From: Flavobacterium beibuense F44-8
Lineage (GTDB): Bacteria; Bacteroidota; Bacteroidia; Flavobacteriales; Flavobacteriaceae
Direction: 5' to 3'
Assembly: GCF_000769915.1 (NCBI RefSeq)
Contig: NZ_JRLV01000004.1
Span: 62,001 to 126,000, forward strand
DNA: 64,000 nucleotides
Shown: in pieces, positions 25,582-34,660 of the stretch
Layout of the letters: every line of letters begins with the position of its first letter
How positions within the stretch are numbered: the stretch's first letter is position 1
The notes under the pieces: generated by a model
The model's input: the letters and a program-made list of their open reading frames with translations, nothing else
The model's database searches: none
What the model was told of the DNA's origin: nothing
Translations under genes and position numbers: made by a program

Positions 25582-25899
25582 ATGAGCAATAATACCCGAA
25601 GATTCCTGACCTTTATCGCTCTGCTTTGCATTATCTTCGTTTTGGCAGACATCTTTTTATGGGTTAATGTGGCCAACACCTATGAAACCGAGCCCGAAAT
25701 GTGTTCGGCTTATATGAGGTATTATCCTGACACTATCAGAAACACTCAGGGGCTTGTACTATTCCCAATGATATTGCTTATTTTTGCTTCACTCTATTTT
25801 ATTCGTTCGGCCAGAACCAATTTTGCTAAAATAGTTGGAGCGACCTTTGCGGTGCTGCTGGCCATTTTTTTACTCTGGAAAATGTTCTCTTTTTATTAA
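25582..25899 (+). CDS. Hypothetical three-helix membrane protein
   Basis: A 105-residue protein with hydrophobic segments at about 9-29, 58-75 and 83-103 and a short extracytoplasmic loop containing MCSAYMRYYPD. No family recognised. Its stop shares one base with the ATG of the histone-deacetylase-like gene (TAATG), so the two are translated together. Confidence 0.7.
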   Translation: MSNNTRRFLTFIALLCIIFVLADIFLWVNVANTYETEPEMCSAYMRYYPDTIRNTQGLVLFPMILLIFASLYFIRSARTNFAKIVGATFAVLLAIFLLWKMFSFY

Positions 25900-26801
25900 T
25901 GTTACCTATAGCTTACCACCCTATTTACAAACACCCGTTACCGGAAGGTCACCGCTTTCCCATGATAAAGTATGAATTGCTGCCACAACAGCTTTTGCAT
26001 GAAGGTACGGCTGTACAAAGTGATTTCTATTCGCCTTCCCTTCCCGATATGCAGCATGTACTTGCCGTACATAAAAAGGAATATGTGGACGAGTTGGTTA
26101 ACCTTACACTCGATCCGCGTGCGGTTAGAAAGATAGGTTTCCCCCTTTCAGCAGAATTGGTAGAAAGGGAACTGCGTATTGCCGAAGGTACCATTTGGGG
26201 CTGCCACAAGGCTATGGAATATGGCATTGCCTTTAATATAGCCGGAGGCACACACCACGCCTACAGCAACAGGGGTGAGGCTTTTTGTTTGCTTAACGAC
26301 CAAGCGATAGGAGCACAATACCTCATCAATAACAAACTGGCTAAAAAAGTACTGATAGTAGACCTGGATGTGCATCAGGGTAACGGTACTGCCGAAATAT
26401 TTGAAGGCAACAACGATATATTTACCTTCTCAATGCACGGCAAAAGTAACTATCCCTTTAAAAAGGAAACGTCTGATCTTGATATTGCCCTACCGGATAA
26501 TACCAATGACAGTGAATACCTCTCCATACTGGAAGAAACACTCCCGAAATTGATTGATACCGAAAAGCCCGATTTTATTTTTTACCTGAGTGGGGTAGAT
26601 ATACTGGCTTCGGACAAGTTGGGAAAATTAGGCTGTACTATTGACGGATGCAGACAACGTGATGAATATGTACTCTCACTGTGCCACAAACTGAATATAC
26701 CTGTGCAATGCAGTATGGGTGGTGGTTACAGTCCCGATATTAAAATTATCATTGAAGCACATACCAATACTTACAGAACGGCAAGGCATATATATGTATA
26801 A
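25899..26801 (+). CDS. Histone deacetylase/AcuC/AphA-family hydrolase
   Basis: A 300-residue zinc-dependent deacetylase of the arginase/deacetylase superfamily, which in bacteria acts on acetylated proteins, acetoin-pathway targets or acetylpolyamines. Visible signatures: GGTHHAYSNRGEAFCLLND (catalytic HH pair), DLDVHQGNGTAEIF (zinc-binding Asp-x-His), YLSGVDILASDKLGKL (third Asp ligand) and MGGGYS (the active-site glycines before the substrate Tyr). The order and spacing match HDAC11-like bacterial enzymes. The substrate is not predictable. Confidence 0.92.
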   Translation: MLPIAYHPIYKHPLPEGHRFPMIKYELLPQQLLHEGTAVQSDFYSPSLPDMQHVLAVHKKEYVDELVNLTLDPRAVRKIGFPLSAELVERELRIAEGTIWGCHKAMEYGIAFNIAGGTHHAYSNRGEAFCLLNDQAIGAQYLINNKLAKKVLIVDLDVHQGNGTAEIFEGNNDIFTFSMHGKSNYPFKKETSDLDIALPDNTNDSEYLSILEETLPKLIDTEKPDFIFYLSGVDILASDKLGKLGCTIDGCRQRDEYVLSLCHKLNIPVQCSMGGGYSPDIKIIIEAHTNTYRTARHIYV

Positions 26802-26805
26802 AAAA

Positions 26806-26825
26806 AGCGGGGCAATTGCCCCGCT
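26806..26825. terminator. Bidirectional terminator at the convergent operon ends
   Basis: AGCGGGGC AATT GCCCCGCT, a perfect 8-bp stem preceded by AAAAA and followed by TT-rich sequence. Between the deacetylase-like gene and the giant ATPase gene. Confidence 0.85.
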
Positions 26826-26838
26826 TTCTCTTTCATAA

Positions 26839-29800
26839 CTATTTCTCCCTCAGCCCCTGGCGCAGTATTTCTTTTATGCCTTCTATATGCTCGGTAAATT
26901 CCATTACCTGCGAAAGCATCTGCGCCATCTCGTTCTTGTCTCCAAAGCCTTTCAGCTTGTTATTTTTCACGAAGGTCTCCTTAATGGAAGTCCATCGCTC
27001 TTTATCTTCTTCGTTCAGCATACCTGTCATTTCCTTAAACTTTAACAAGTTTGCCTCTGCCGCACTGGTAAGCGTTTGCGTTTCGTTTTGATAATGCGAT
27101 AAGAGTAAGGTATCTATCTCGGCATCATTCATAACAGGTACAATTTTACCCACCAGTTTATTCATATCACGGTACGATCCCTGTAGCCTGAAAGGCGGTT
27201 CGGTACGATAAGCATCTTCCATCGCTGCCGATGCTATATAGGCTGCATTAGCTTTAAGCACCACCCTGCGTACCTTAATCACTTTATCCAGTAGTGAGAT
27301 GTAAGTCTCAATATCCTGTTTGGTGTGGTTGCCCTTTAGCTCCAACCCGTCACGCTGACCGGTTTCGGCCATAGTGATAAGCGGATACAGGTCGTCCATA
27401 TTTTTTGATGCCAGTTGTGCCAGTACCGGGTTTGAAGTAAGCGCATTTTCGATAAGGCTCAGTTCAAACAGCTGTGCTGTATTGCCAATAACATCACCCA
27501 GATTGTAAATATCGGCACGGTTAGCAAGCATATCCGGTATACGGAACTTCTCTCCTGTTTCGGTATACGGGTTACCCGCCATTACCACACAGAATTTTTT
27601 AGCCTTCATGTCATACGTTTTAGGCTGTCCGTTATACACACCTTCAATCTTACGGGTACCATCGGCAAGCGAAATGAACTTTTGCAGGAACTCCGGACTG
27701 CAGTGCTGAATATCATCCAGATACAGCATCACGTTATTACCCATTTCCAAAGCAAGGTTCAGTTTTTTAAGTTCTTCCCTTGCGGCGGCATTATTTGCCG
27801 ACGAAGGATCTACCGAGGTTACCTCATGACCTATGGCGGGTCCGTTTATTTTCATAAACACCAACCCAAGCCTGTTTGCCAGATATTCCATAAGGGTAGT
27901 TTTACCATACCCCGGTGGCGACACCAGCAAGAGCATCCCCGAACGATCGGTACGGCGGTTCTCGCCTGCACTACCCAACTGCTTGGCAAGGTTATCACCA
28001 AATAGCGGCAGGTACACCTGATCGATAAGTTTGTTACGCACAAACGAGGTCAATACCTTTGGCATAAACTCATTAAGCCTCAAATCGGTTTTAAGCTGCT
28101 GGGTAAGCTTATGCCGCTCTGCCCTGAAAGCCTCAAATGCAGGAACATCAACAGTAAAATGCCTTTCCATAAGTTCGGTAAAACGATGGTAATGGAATTT
28201 GAAAACCCCATCGGTTATCGTATTATGAGAACCTGCAAGCCCTGCTATATCCTCATCGGGCTCAATGCTTACTTTTTTCTCAGCAAGCTCATGCCTGTAT
28301 AACAGCAATGCTGCTACCTCACTAATGTATTCGTTACTGTCCTGCTGTCCTGTTTGACTCAGGAACGACGACACCCATTGGGTTGCCAGCTGTATGGCGG
28401 CTTCGGTATCGGGGGCATTTTCAATATTATGTCGAAAAGCCACAGCTGCACCCCTGTTTTCCAGCATTTTTATAAAGCTATCGGCCAGTTGCGAAGCTTT
28501 ATGGCTTATACTGAAGGCATCATCATTTTTAAGTTCCTCAAACAGGTAACCGGCAATGGTATATGCATCTGTACTGCCTGCTTTGTTTAAGGTTCCCTTA
28601 GTCAGGAATTTTTCTGTTTCCTGCGTAAGTTCTTCAACTATATAATCAAACTCTGTGCTATTTGGGAAGATACTTAAAACCCCTCCCGCAGCTTTTATTT
28701 TACTGTTTAGCTTATTGCGTTGCTCTTCCGGCAAACTATACCAAAAGAATTGTGCATAGGCTCTAACCACCGGACTGTAGCGTAACAGTCCCAATTTATG
28801 ATGCTTGGTTACCAGTACCTTTAAAAGCTTATTGGCATCGGCATCATGAACCCCTTTTACATAACCTTCGGTATAGTTTTTTGAGGTTTCATCACTAACC
28901 AGTTTTGCCAGTTGCTCATCGGTAAAGTCGTTTAACTCTTCAGCATTGTAATTCCTGAATATCTTATACGCCAGGTAAGCACCTCTGTAAATATTATCGT
29001 TCTCTGAAACCAGTTCCTGATTCCAGTATTTTTGTGACGAAAGCAGGCTCTCGCTTTTCAGTTCCTGATAGAAATCGGTTCCCGTTAAGTGGTAATTCAG
29101 CCTTCCGTCCCTGTACACTATGGTAAGGTCCAGCGGTTGTTTGTTTACCGCAAACCTGTGGTTACCGAAACGGATAATATTATCTCCGTCCTCATACAGT
29201 TCCTGCCTGTCTTTAAGCTTGCGAAGGGCATCTTCACGAGCTGACTTCAGTTCGGTTTCAATCGCTTCGGCTTTCCCGGTATCTTCCAGTTCCACCAGTT
29301 GTTTTACCAAATCACGAAGCTTGGCAATCATTAGGTCGGAAGCGAAGTAGCCGTTTATATCCTCAACCGAATTAAATGTAAGTGCCTTTGCTGCCACATT
29401 TTTAAGAATACGCTGCGAAGCGTTCTCAATAGCAACAGCCTTTTTGTTTCGGGCTTCGGTAAGTCCGTTCTTTTTTGCTTCAAAAGCAGCATAAACCTCT
29501 TCCCTTTTTTCAATTATCGATTCGGTAAACTCCTCGTAATCGGCAAAACGTGCTTCCAAATCCTCAAGCTGAACTGATATCTTATTAAGCAGTTCCTCTG
29601 TTTTCTCCGGAGTATCTGCCCTGTCCAGTGCATTAACAATACTCTGGTCAATCAGTTTGATCTGGGCTGCAAAATCGGCCTTCGCCTCTTTACCTCCCAA
29701 AGAGGATATTTTGTTCTTTATCTCTGCCTTTAACCTGTTAAGAGTGGCAAAAATCAGGGATATGGTATTAATAATTTGGGTAGACTGAGAAGTATCTTCA

Positions 29801-31692
29801 ATTTTAAGATTGGACACTATGTCAATCAGCATTTCCAAGTCGGCAGTAATACCGTTTACCTCATCTTCCAGTTTACGCGCTTCGATAACCGTAGCGATGT
29901 CTTCCAGTTCTCCCTGCCTTTCCTCTACACGCTTGTGGTAAGGTACAAGCGCTTTCTCGTCCATTAGGAACTGTACACAGTTTTGCGAAATCACCTCGGT
30001 TTGCTCTACAATCTCCTCTTCCAGCTTATTGATAAAGTCGGCATCGGTATAGCGCACTTCCCTCAGGCTGATTACCTCCCCGCGAAGTGTGCGTAACCCG
30101 GCAAGATCTTCCACAAAAACATCTATGTCGTCAAGCGGCGAACTCTTTATTTTTTCAAATAACGTTTGGGCTTTCTGCTTCAGCTCATCTGTAAGCTTTT
30201 GGGCATTTTGCCTTAACTGGACTACCTTTTCAAACTCGTCTATCGCTGCGTTTGCCGTGTTGCGTATCTCGGTAAGCGGCAGGTTGAGTTCAAAAGTCTC
30301 TTTTGACGTAATCCAGTAATAGGTATCCAGAATGTTTCGTGAAAGCCTGGTAAGGTCGGCATACAACCCGTCATAATCATCATCCTTATTAAGCAGGGTA
30401 ATAATAGACTGGCTGTCGGCCATGGCCTTAACAATATCCTTATTGCCTATTTTGTAAATGTAACTGTCCTTGTGCTGAGAAGGCATAATATCTCCCTTAA
30501 CAAAAGGCGTTTGCCAAATTTGTATAAGGTGGTTTTTAGTTTGCTCTTCCGAAGCCTTAAAGTAGCACAGCTCCCCGTTTTCCAACAGTGTAAAACCGTT
30601 ACAGATTATAGGGGTGTTTACCTGTTGTGTAATAAGGTTATAGGACATTAATACATACTGCCCGTATTTTTCCTCATAAAACACATACAGGAAATCTTCT
30701 CCGTTTGGCGAGGCTATCCTTTCCTGAAACAGCAGATTTTCCAAACTGTTTTCAAAAATTTTATACTCGCCTGTTTGCAGGTAATATCCGTTAGAGAAAA
30801 TGACACCATGCTCATCGGGCAAAAGTATTGCCGATGTAGCAAGACTGTCTACCTTTCTAACCTCCTGCAGTTTATGATTATAGATAAAAAACCTGGCCTC
30901 CTCCTGAAACGGCTTAATCTGTAAGGTGACAAGGTTACCCAAATCGGCAAACTTGTAGATTCCGTCGTCTAATGTTTGGTCAGGATGAATAACTTCTTCG
31001 TCATAAATCCCTTTACCCGTAGCAGTATTATCTTCAATTTTTATGGTTAGCGTTCCGCCCACAGTTTCTACAAACATCCTGTCCAGTATGGACACGTGCG
31101 GATGCTTGCCGTACCTATGCATATCGCGGGTGGTTTCCTGCCAGTTAAAATCATGCTGCCTTGGAAAACGATATTCATGATCGCTCCTGTTATCCTGGTA
31201 GACCAGGCTATTGTCTTTAATTAGCCATTTAAAAGTTTTTACATCACTTATCCTGTCACTTATCTGGAAAACCATGTGCAGGTAGTTTCCTGTTATAAAG
31301 AACTTACGGAACTCAGTATCCCTGTAGTATTTGTACAGGTTAAAAAAATCTGTAAGGAAAGTCTCGTCTGCAATAAGGTCAAGCCCCTGCTTAACGAATT
31401 CCCCGTCCTGATAAGAATAGATACTGAATACGTCTTCGGTCTTAATATCAGTGCGCAGCCCGAAGTGCACATTGTAGCCAAAAATACATTTATCACCTAT
31501 GGTTACTATATCACTGGGAATACAGCTGTTATCGGTAATAATCCTGTTGTTGGCTATAAGTTTAGTTTCTATGCTGCCAAAAACCTCTTTCCGTGCCTCA
31601 TTAAGTTTGTGCAGCCTGCCCAAAAGGTCGTTTTTTTGGGTTTCAAGACGGCTGCGTATAATTTCATATGTACCGCCTTCCAGTGTACTCAT
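26839..31692 (-). CDS. Giant AAA+ ATPase (DUF3686-type, often labelled DNA repair ATPase)
   Basis: A 1617-residue protein. The N-terminal 460 residues look beta-rich (many DGEF/NGYYLQTGEYKI-like strands) and correspond, from memory, to DUF3686. Residues about 470-870 are long Glu/Lys/Leu-rich coiled coils. The AAA+ module near the C-terminus has Walker A SPPGYGKTT (Lys1264) and Walker B MLYLDDIQ (Asp1326-Asp1327), followed by a MoxR/dynein-like region (GNPYTETGEKFRIPDMLANRADIYNL). The 'DNA repair' name seems to rest on coiled-coil resemblance to SMC/RecN; I see no DNA-binding domain. Last gene of the PspA/flotillin operon, so remodelling of membrane-associated complexes is the better guess. 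Confidence 0.85.
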   Translation of the reverse strand: MSTLEGGTYEIIRSRLETQKNDLLGRLHKLNEARKEVFGSIETKLIANNRIITDNSCIPSDIVTIGDKCIFGYNVHFGLRTDIKTEDVFSIYSYQDGEFVKQGLDLIADETFLTDFFNLYKYYRDTEFRKFFITGNYLHMVFQISDRISDVKTFKWLIKDNSLVYQDNRSDHEYRFPRQHDFNWQETTRDMHRYGKHPHVSILDRMFVETVGGTLTIKIEDNTATGKGIYDEEVIHPDQTLDDGIYKFADLGNLVTLQIKPFQEEARFFIYNHKLQEVRKVDSLATSAILLPDEHGVIFSNGYYLQTGEYKIFENSLENLLFQERIASPNGEDFLYVFYEEKYGQYVLMSYNLITQQVNTPIICNGFTLLENGELCYFKASEEQTKNHLIQIWQTPFVKGDIMPSQHKDSYIYKIGNKDIVKAMADSQSIITLLNKDDDYDGLYADLTRLSRNILDTYYWITSKETFELNLPLTEIRNTANAAIDEFEKVVQLRQNAQKLTDELKQKAQTLFEKIKSSPLDDIDVFVEDLAGLRTLRGEVISLREVRYTDADFINKLEEEIVEQTEVISQNCVQFLMDEKALVPYHKRVEERQGELEDIATVIEARKLEDEVNGITADLEMLIDIVSNLKIEDTSQSTQIINTISLIFATLNRLKAEIKNKISSLGGKEAKADFAAQIKLIDQSIVNALDRADTPEKTEELLNKISVQLEDLEARFADYEEFTESIIEKREEVYAAFEAKKNGLTEARNKKAVAIENASQRILKNVAAKALTFNSVEDINGYFASDLMIAKLRDLVKQLVELEDTGKAEAIETELKSAREDALRKLKDRQELYEDGDNIIRFGNHRFAVNKQPLDLTIVYRDGRLNYHLTGTDFYQELKSESLLSSQKYWNQELVSENDNIYRGAYLAYKIFRNYNAEELNDFTDEQLAKLVSDETSKNYTEGYVKGVHDADANKLLKVLVTKHHKLGLLRYSPVVRAYAQFFWYSLPEEQRNKLNSKIKAAGGVLSIFPNSTEFDYIVEELTQETEKFLTKGTLNKAGSTDAYTIAGYLFEELKNDDAFSISHKASQLADSFIKMLENRGAAVAFRHNIENAPDTEAAIQLATQWVSSFLSQTGQQDSNEYISEVAALLLYRHELAEKKVSIEPDEDIAGLAGSHNTITDGVFKFHYHRFTELMERHFTVDVPAFEAFRAERHKLTQQLKTDLRLNEFMPKVLTSFVRNKLIDQVYLPLFGDNLAKQLGSAGENRRTDRSGMLLLVSPPGYGKTTLMEYLANRLGLVFMKINGPAIGHEVTSVDPSSANNAAAREELKKLNLALEMGNNVMLYLDDIQHCSPEFLQKFISLADGTRKIEGVYNGQPKTYDMKAKKFCVVMAGNPYTETGEKFRIPDMLANRADIYNLGDVIGNTAQLFELSLIENALTSNPVLAQLASKNMDDLYPLITMAETGQRDGLELKGNHTKQDIETYISLLDKVIKVRRVVLKANAAYIASAAMEDAYRTEPPFRLQGSYRDMNKLVGKIVPVMNDAEIDTLLLSHYQNETQTLTSAAEANLLKFKEMTGMLNEEDKERWTSIKETFVKNNKLKGFGDKNEMAQMLSQVMEFTEHIEGIKEILRQGLREK

Positions 31693-31721
31693 GGTTGGTT
31701 TAGTTTTAATAAGTTAAGTAC

Positions 31722-31786
31722 TGCGCCGGGGCGCAATGTCTTTGAAAAAGAAGGGTTAATCCCCGCACAGTGGCAAGTTGTGCGGG
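31722..31786 (-). other. Two hairpins in the 122-nt flotillin-ATPase intercistronic gap
   Basis: TGCGCC/GGCGCA at 31722-31735, and CCCGCACA (31762-31769) with TGTGCGGG (31779-31786), an 8-bp perfect stem with 9-nt loop. On the minus strand neither is followed by a T run (the larger is preceded by one), so they look more like mRNA processing or stabilising structures than terminators. No start codon or ORF fits in the gap. Confidence 0.5.
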
Positions 31787-31814
31787 AAAAAAATATAAAA
31801 AATCAAATAAAAAC

Positions 31815-33875
31815 TTATCCTAGCTTTTTGTTAGACAGGCCAAGGTTTTTAGCCATATCCATAAGTTTTGAGAACAAGCCCTGCTCACCTTCGTCGTTAC
31901 TGCGTTTTTGCAGTTCCATTAATAATCCGGCTACTGTAAGGTTTTTAATATCTTCAGATGTGATTCCGTATTTATCTGCAAAACCTTTTATTCTCTCTAA
32001 AAGATTCTCACTGCCTTCGCCTCCTTCGCCCAGTACCGCATCTTTAATCTCGGTAATGTTTTCAGAGTGGTTCACAAGCCTGTCAAACCCTTTAGCCTTA
32101 GTGATTTGTCCAACAATTTGCTCGAAGAACATAGTCTCACCACCTACAATATCAATTTTAGCAGCTTTAAGTGCTTCACCAATCACATTAGCCTGTGCAT
32201 CGGCAATATCTTTCTGGATGTTTATATGAGCCAGGTCTACCTGAAGTTCTTTGTTTAGGCGTAGTTTGAACTCTTCGTGCTCTTTACCTACACCGTCAAG
32301 TTTCTTCATCGCTTCTGCTTTCTCTTCAATACCGCTTGCCTCTGCAAGAGCTTTCTCTTTTATTACATCGGCCTCAGCAACACCAAGTTGTTTTTCAGCT
32401 TCTGCTTTCGCTTTAATACCGGCAGCTTCTGCAAGGGCTTTTTTCTCGATAATAATAGCTTCAACAATACCCTGTCTTTCACTAGCCTCAGCTTTAGCAT
32501 GCATTACCTGAGCTTCAGATAATCCTAAAGTAGCATCTTCCTTAGCTTTAGCATCTGCAAGTATTTTTCTTGCCTCAGCCTCTTTCTCGCTGGCAGCCAT
32601 TTTAGCGGCAGCCTCAATATTAATTTCTTCTGCTTTTTGCTTAGCAGCCTCTTTCTCAGCCTCAGCAGCTTTAAGACGTTTAATATACATCTCTTCACTT
32701 TCTTTCTCTGCAAGAGTAACAGCCACTTTTTTCCTTCTGTCTGCCTCTTTGAAAGCTTCGATATCCTTCATGTTTTCCTGCTCCTGAACCACACCTTTTT
32801 CAAGCACAACCCTGTCGCGGATAACATTTTGTATGTTTTTACGCTCTACCTCAACAGCTTTATCTTTCTCAATTTGAGCCAGTGTAACGATACGCTCTCT
32901 TTCGGTTTGCTCCAACGCGCGGTCTTTTTCTACCCTTTCGGTTTCTACAGCCGCAGTACGCTCTTTGTTCTTAGCCGCTACGATTACAAGCCTGTCTTTG
33001 TTTTCTTCAGCCACCTGAACTTTCTCGGCAGTAGCGATTCTTGCTGTTTCCGATTTAAGTCTTTCTTCTTCGGCTACTTTAGCAATCTCTGCCTCTTCAC
33101 GGGCTTTGATATTTGCAATTTCACGTTTTTGCTGTTCTTCCTTCTCTGCCAACTGACGATCTAACGCAAGGATAGCCTCACGTGCCTCAACGTCCTGCTT
33201 GCGAATGGTTTTCTCCTCATCCCTCCTGATAAGGTTAGATTTTATGTTTTGTGCCGCAGTAAGCTCGGTAATTTTCTTGATACCTTCAGAATCAAGAATG
33301 TTATCTGCTTTTAGATGACTTATTGGAGTTTGTTCCAAATCATCTATAGCACAGTCGTCAAGTATATACCCGTTAAGATCGGTACCAATAATTGAGATAA
33401 TCTCTTCACGGAATTCACTTCGTGCTTCATACAGTTCAACAAAATCAAATTTCTTACCTACTGTTTTTAATGCTTCCGAAAACTTGGCATCAAACAGGTT
33501 TCTAAGTACATCTATTTCCGATGCCCTCTCGCAGCCAATGGTTTGTGCCACATTGATAATATCGGCAGTAGATTTGTTGATTTTGATAAAGAATGTAACT
33601 TTAATGTCTGCACGCACGTTATCCTTACAAATAAGTCCGTTTGCCCCTGTACGTTCTACATCCAGTTTTTTAACAGAGATATCCATGATCTCCATTTTGT
33701 GAAGTACCGGAACTACCAGTCCGGCATTGTAGAATACTTTAGTTCCTCCGGCACCGGTTCGTACCAGTACCTTGCCCTGTATAATTTTTTTGTACATGGA
33801 TATTATCCATACCAAAGCGCCAATGAATACTATGATTCCGGCAATCATACCAATGAGTAATGCATTTCCTGCCAT
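31815..33875 (-). CDS. Flotillin / SPFH-domain protein (YqiK-like)
   Basis: A 686-residue membrane scaffold. An N-terminal transmembrane helix (about 4-27) is followed by the SPFH/band-7 domain (about 30-210: LVRTGAGGTKVFYNAGLVVPVLHKMEIMDISVKKLDV), a long Ala/Glu/Lys-rich coiled coil (about 220-560, with repeated KALAEA and EAEKQLGVAEADV units) and a C-terminal tail (about 560-686). Bacterial flotillins organise membrane microdomains. The gene lies downstream of a YqiJ-like OB-fold gene, the same pairing as E. coli yqiJ-yqiK, and upstream of the giant ATPase. Full length. Confidence 0.93.
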   Translation of the reverse strand: MAGNALLIGMIAGIIVFIGALVWIISMYKKIIQGKVLVRTGAGGTKVFYNAGLVVPVLHKMEIMDISVKKLDVERTGANGLICKDNVRADIKVTFFIKINKSTADIINVAQTIGCERASEIDVLRNLFDAKFSEALKTVGKKFDFVELYEARSEFREEIISIIGTDLNGYILDDCAIDDLEQTPISHLKADNILDSEGIKKITELTAAQNIKSNLIRRDEEKTIRKQDVEAREAILALDRQLAEKEEQQKREIANIKAREEAEIAKVAEEERLKSETARIATAEKVQVAEENKDRLVIVAAKNKERTAAVETERVEKDRALEQTERERIVTLAQIEKDKAVEVERKNIQNVIRDRVVLEKGVVQEQENMKDIEAFKEADRRKKVAVTLAEKESEEMYIKRLKAAEAEKEAAKQKAEEINIEAAAKMAASEKEAEARKILADAKAKEDATLGLSEAQVMHAKAEASERQGIVEAIIIEKKALAEAAGIKAKAEAEKQLGVAEADVIKEKALAEASGIEEKAEAMKKLDGVGKEHEEFKLRLNKELQVDLAHINIQKDIADAQANVIGEALKAAKIDIVGGETMFFEQIVGQITKAKGFDRLVNHSENITEIKDAVLGEGGEGSENLLERIKGFADKYGITSEDIKNLTVAGLLMELQKRSNDEGEQGLFSKLMDMAKNLGLSNKKLG

Positions 33876-33905
33876 TTTAATTTAAAGTGTTTGTATAATA
33901 ATTGG

Positions 33906-33980
33906 TTAAAAAATATATTCAATAATAGTCCGTATCACAGCCGTAACGGCCGCAATAAATTGAAAGATAACTGATAACAT
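33906..33980 (-). CDS. Possible 24-residue hydrophobic membrane peptide
   Basis: A short frame starting MLSVIFQF, continuing through IAAVTAVIRT and ending IIEYIF, stop TAA. It has one hydrophobic segment interrupted by a single Arg and Glu. It begins 13 nt after the YqiJ-like gene stop, the same spacing seen between the PspA and YqiJ-like genes, and ends 30 nt before the flotillin ATG, filling an otherwise unexplained gap. Its composition is membrane-peptide-like. Chance cannot be excluded; conservation would decide. Confidence 0.4.
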   Translation of the reverse strand: MLSVIFQFIAAVTAVIRTIIEYIF

Positions 33981-33993
33981 GATTGGTTAGTTT

Positions 33994-34647
33994 TTAATAT
34001 TCGAATTTTTCAACGAGGTAAAATTTCCTGTCTTCACTTTCTCCCACTATAACCGCCTGCTGTCCTGCTACTAGTTTTTCTTCAGTATTGCTTTTAGCAT
34101 AAATCTTTATGGGATCTCCGTTTACCGTCAGTTCCACCTGGCCTATCTTATCGTTTGCTATGGCAGATACAACACTGCATCTTCTTCCTAAAAAATCTAT
34201 TTCGGGCTCACCTTTATGGTTTACCTGTTTGTATAGGTATCCCAGAGGTTTGCTTATAAGCTTTACAATAAAAAGGCTCAGTACAAAATTTGGAATAAGC
34301 AGCAGTATTCCCAGCCATATACTCTCTATCCCGATGTAATAGGTAACGTTAACCCCTATAAACCACATAGAAAAAAAGATAATGGTTATTATGAACATGA
34401 GCGGGAGTTCGTCAAAATTAAAATACTCCAGCACCCTCATAAATCCGCTGCCTTCTGTCGCGTTTTCACTCCCGGTAACATCACTGTTAAAATCAGTATC
34501 AATATCTGCCGCGTCAAAATCAACGCTAAACAAATCAGGATCCAGTCCCGCTATGATAACCAATAGCCAGTACAGTACCATTATGATTGACATAATGGAG
34601 AAAAACGCATTGACAGGTGAAAAAGAAATTTCTATTAATTCCTTCAT
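33994..34647 (-). CDS. YqiJ/NfeD-like membrane protein with C-terminal OB-fold
   Basis: A 217-residue inner-membrane protein: a hydrophobic helix at about 12-33, an acidic loop (DFDAADIDTDFNSDVTG), then two further helices (about 82-104 and 108-130), and a soluble C-terminal OB-fold (about 150-217: FLGRRCSVVSAI..GQVELTVNGDPIKIYAKS..GQQAVIVGE). This is the layout of YqiJ/DUF1449 and NfeD partners of flotillins, which bind the SPFH protein. Gaps to neighbours are 13 nt on each side (13 nt to the PspA gene, 13 nt to the small ORF). Confidence 0.88.
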   Translation of the reverse strand: MKELIEISFSPVNAFFSIMSIIMVLYWLLVIIAGLDPDLFSVDFDAADIDTDFNSDVTGSENATEGSGFMRVLEYFNFDELPLMFIITIIFFSMWFIGVNVTYYIGIESIWLGILLLIPNFVLSLFIVKLISKPLGYLYKQVNHKGEPEIDFLGRRCSVVSAIANDKIGQVELTVNGDPIKIYAKSNTEEKLVAGQQAVIVGESEDRKFYLVEKFEY

Positions 34648-34660
34648 TGTTTTTTGTTTA

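Noticed and set aside
26839..31692. Giant ATPase as a DNA-repair (RecN/SMC-like) protein
   Set aside because: Only coiled coils are shared; the ATPase is of the MoxR/dynein-like AAA+ kind with Walker A and B close together near the C-terminus, and its operon is membrane-related.
32251..33860. Long plus-strand open frames opposite the flotillin gene
   Set aside because: They arise from the Ala/Glu/Lys codon pattern of the coiled coil on the other strand and have Ser/Phe-rich, non-protein-like composition.
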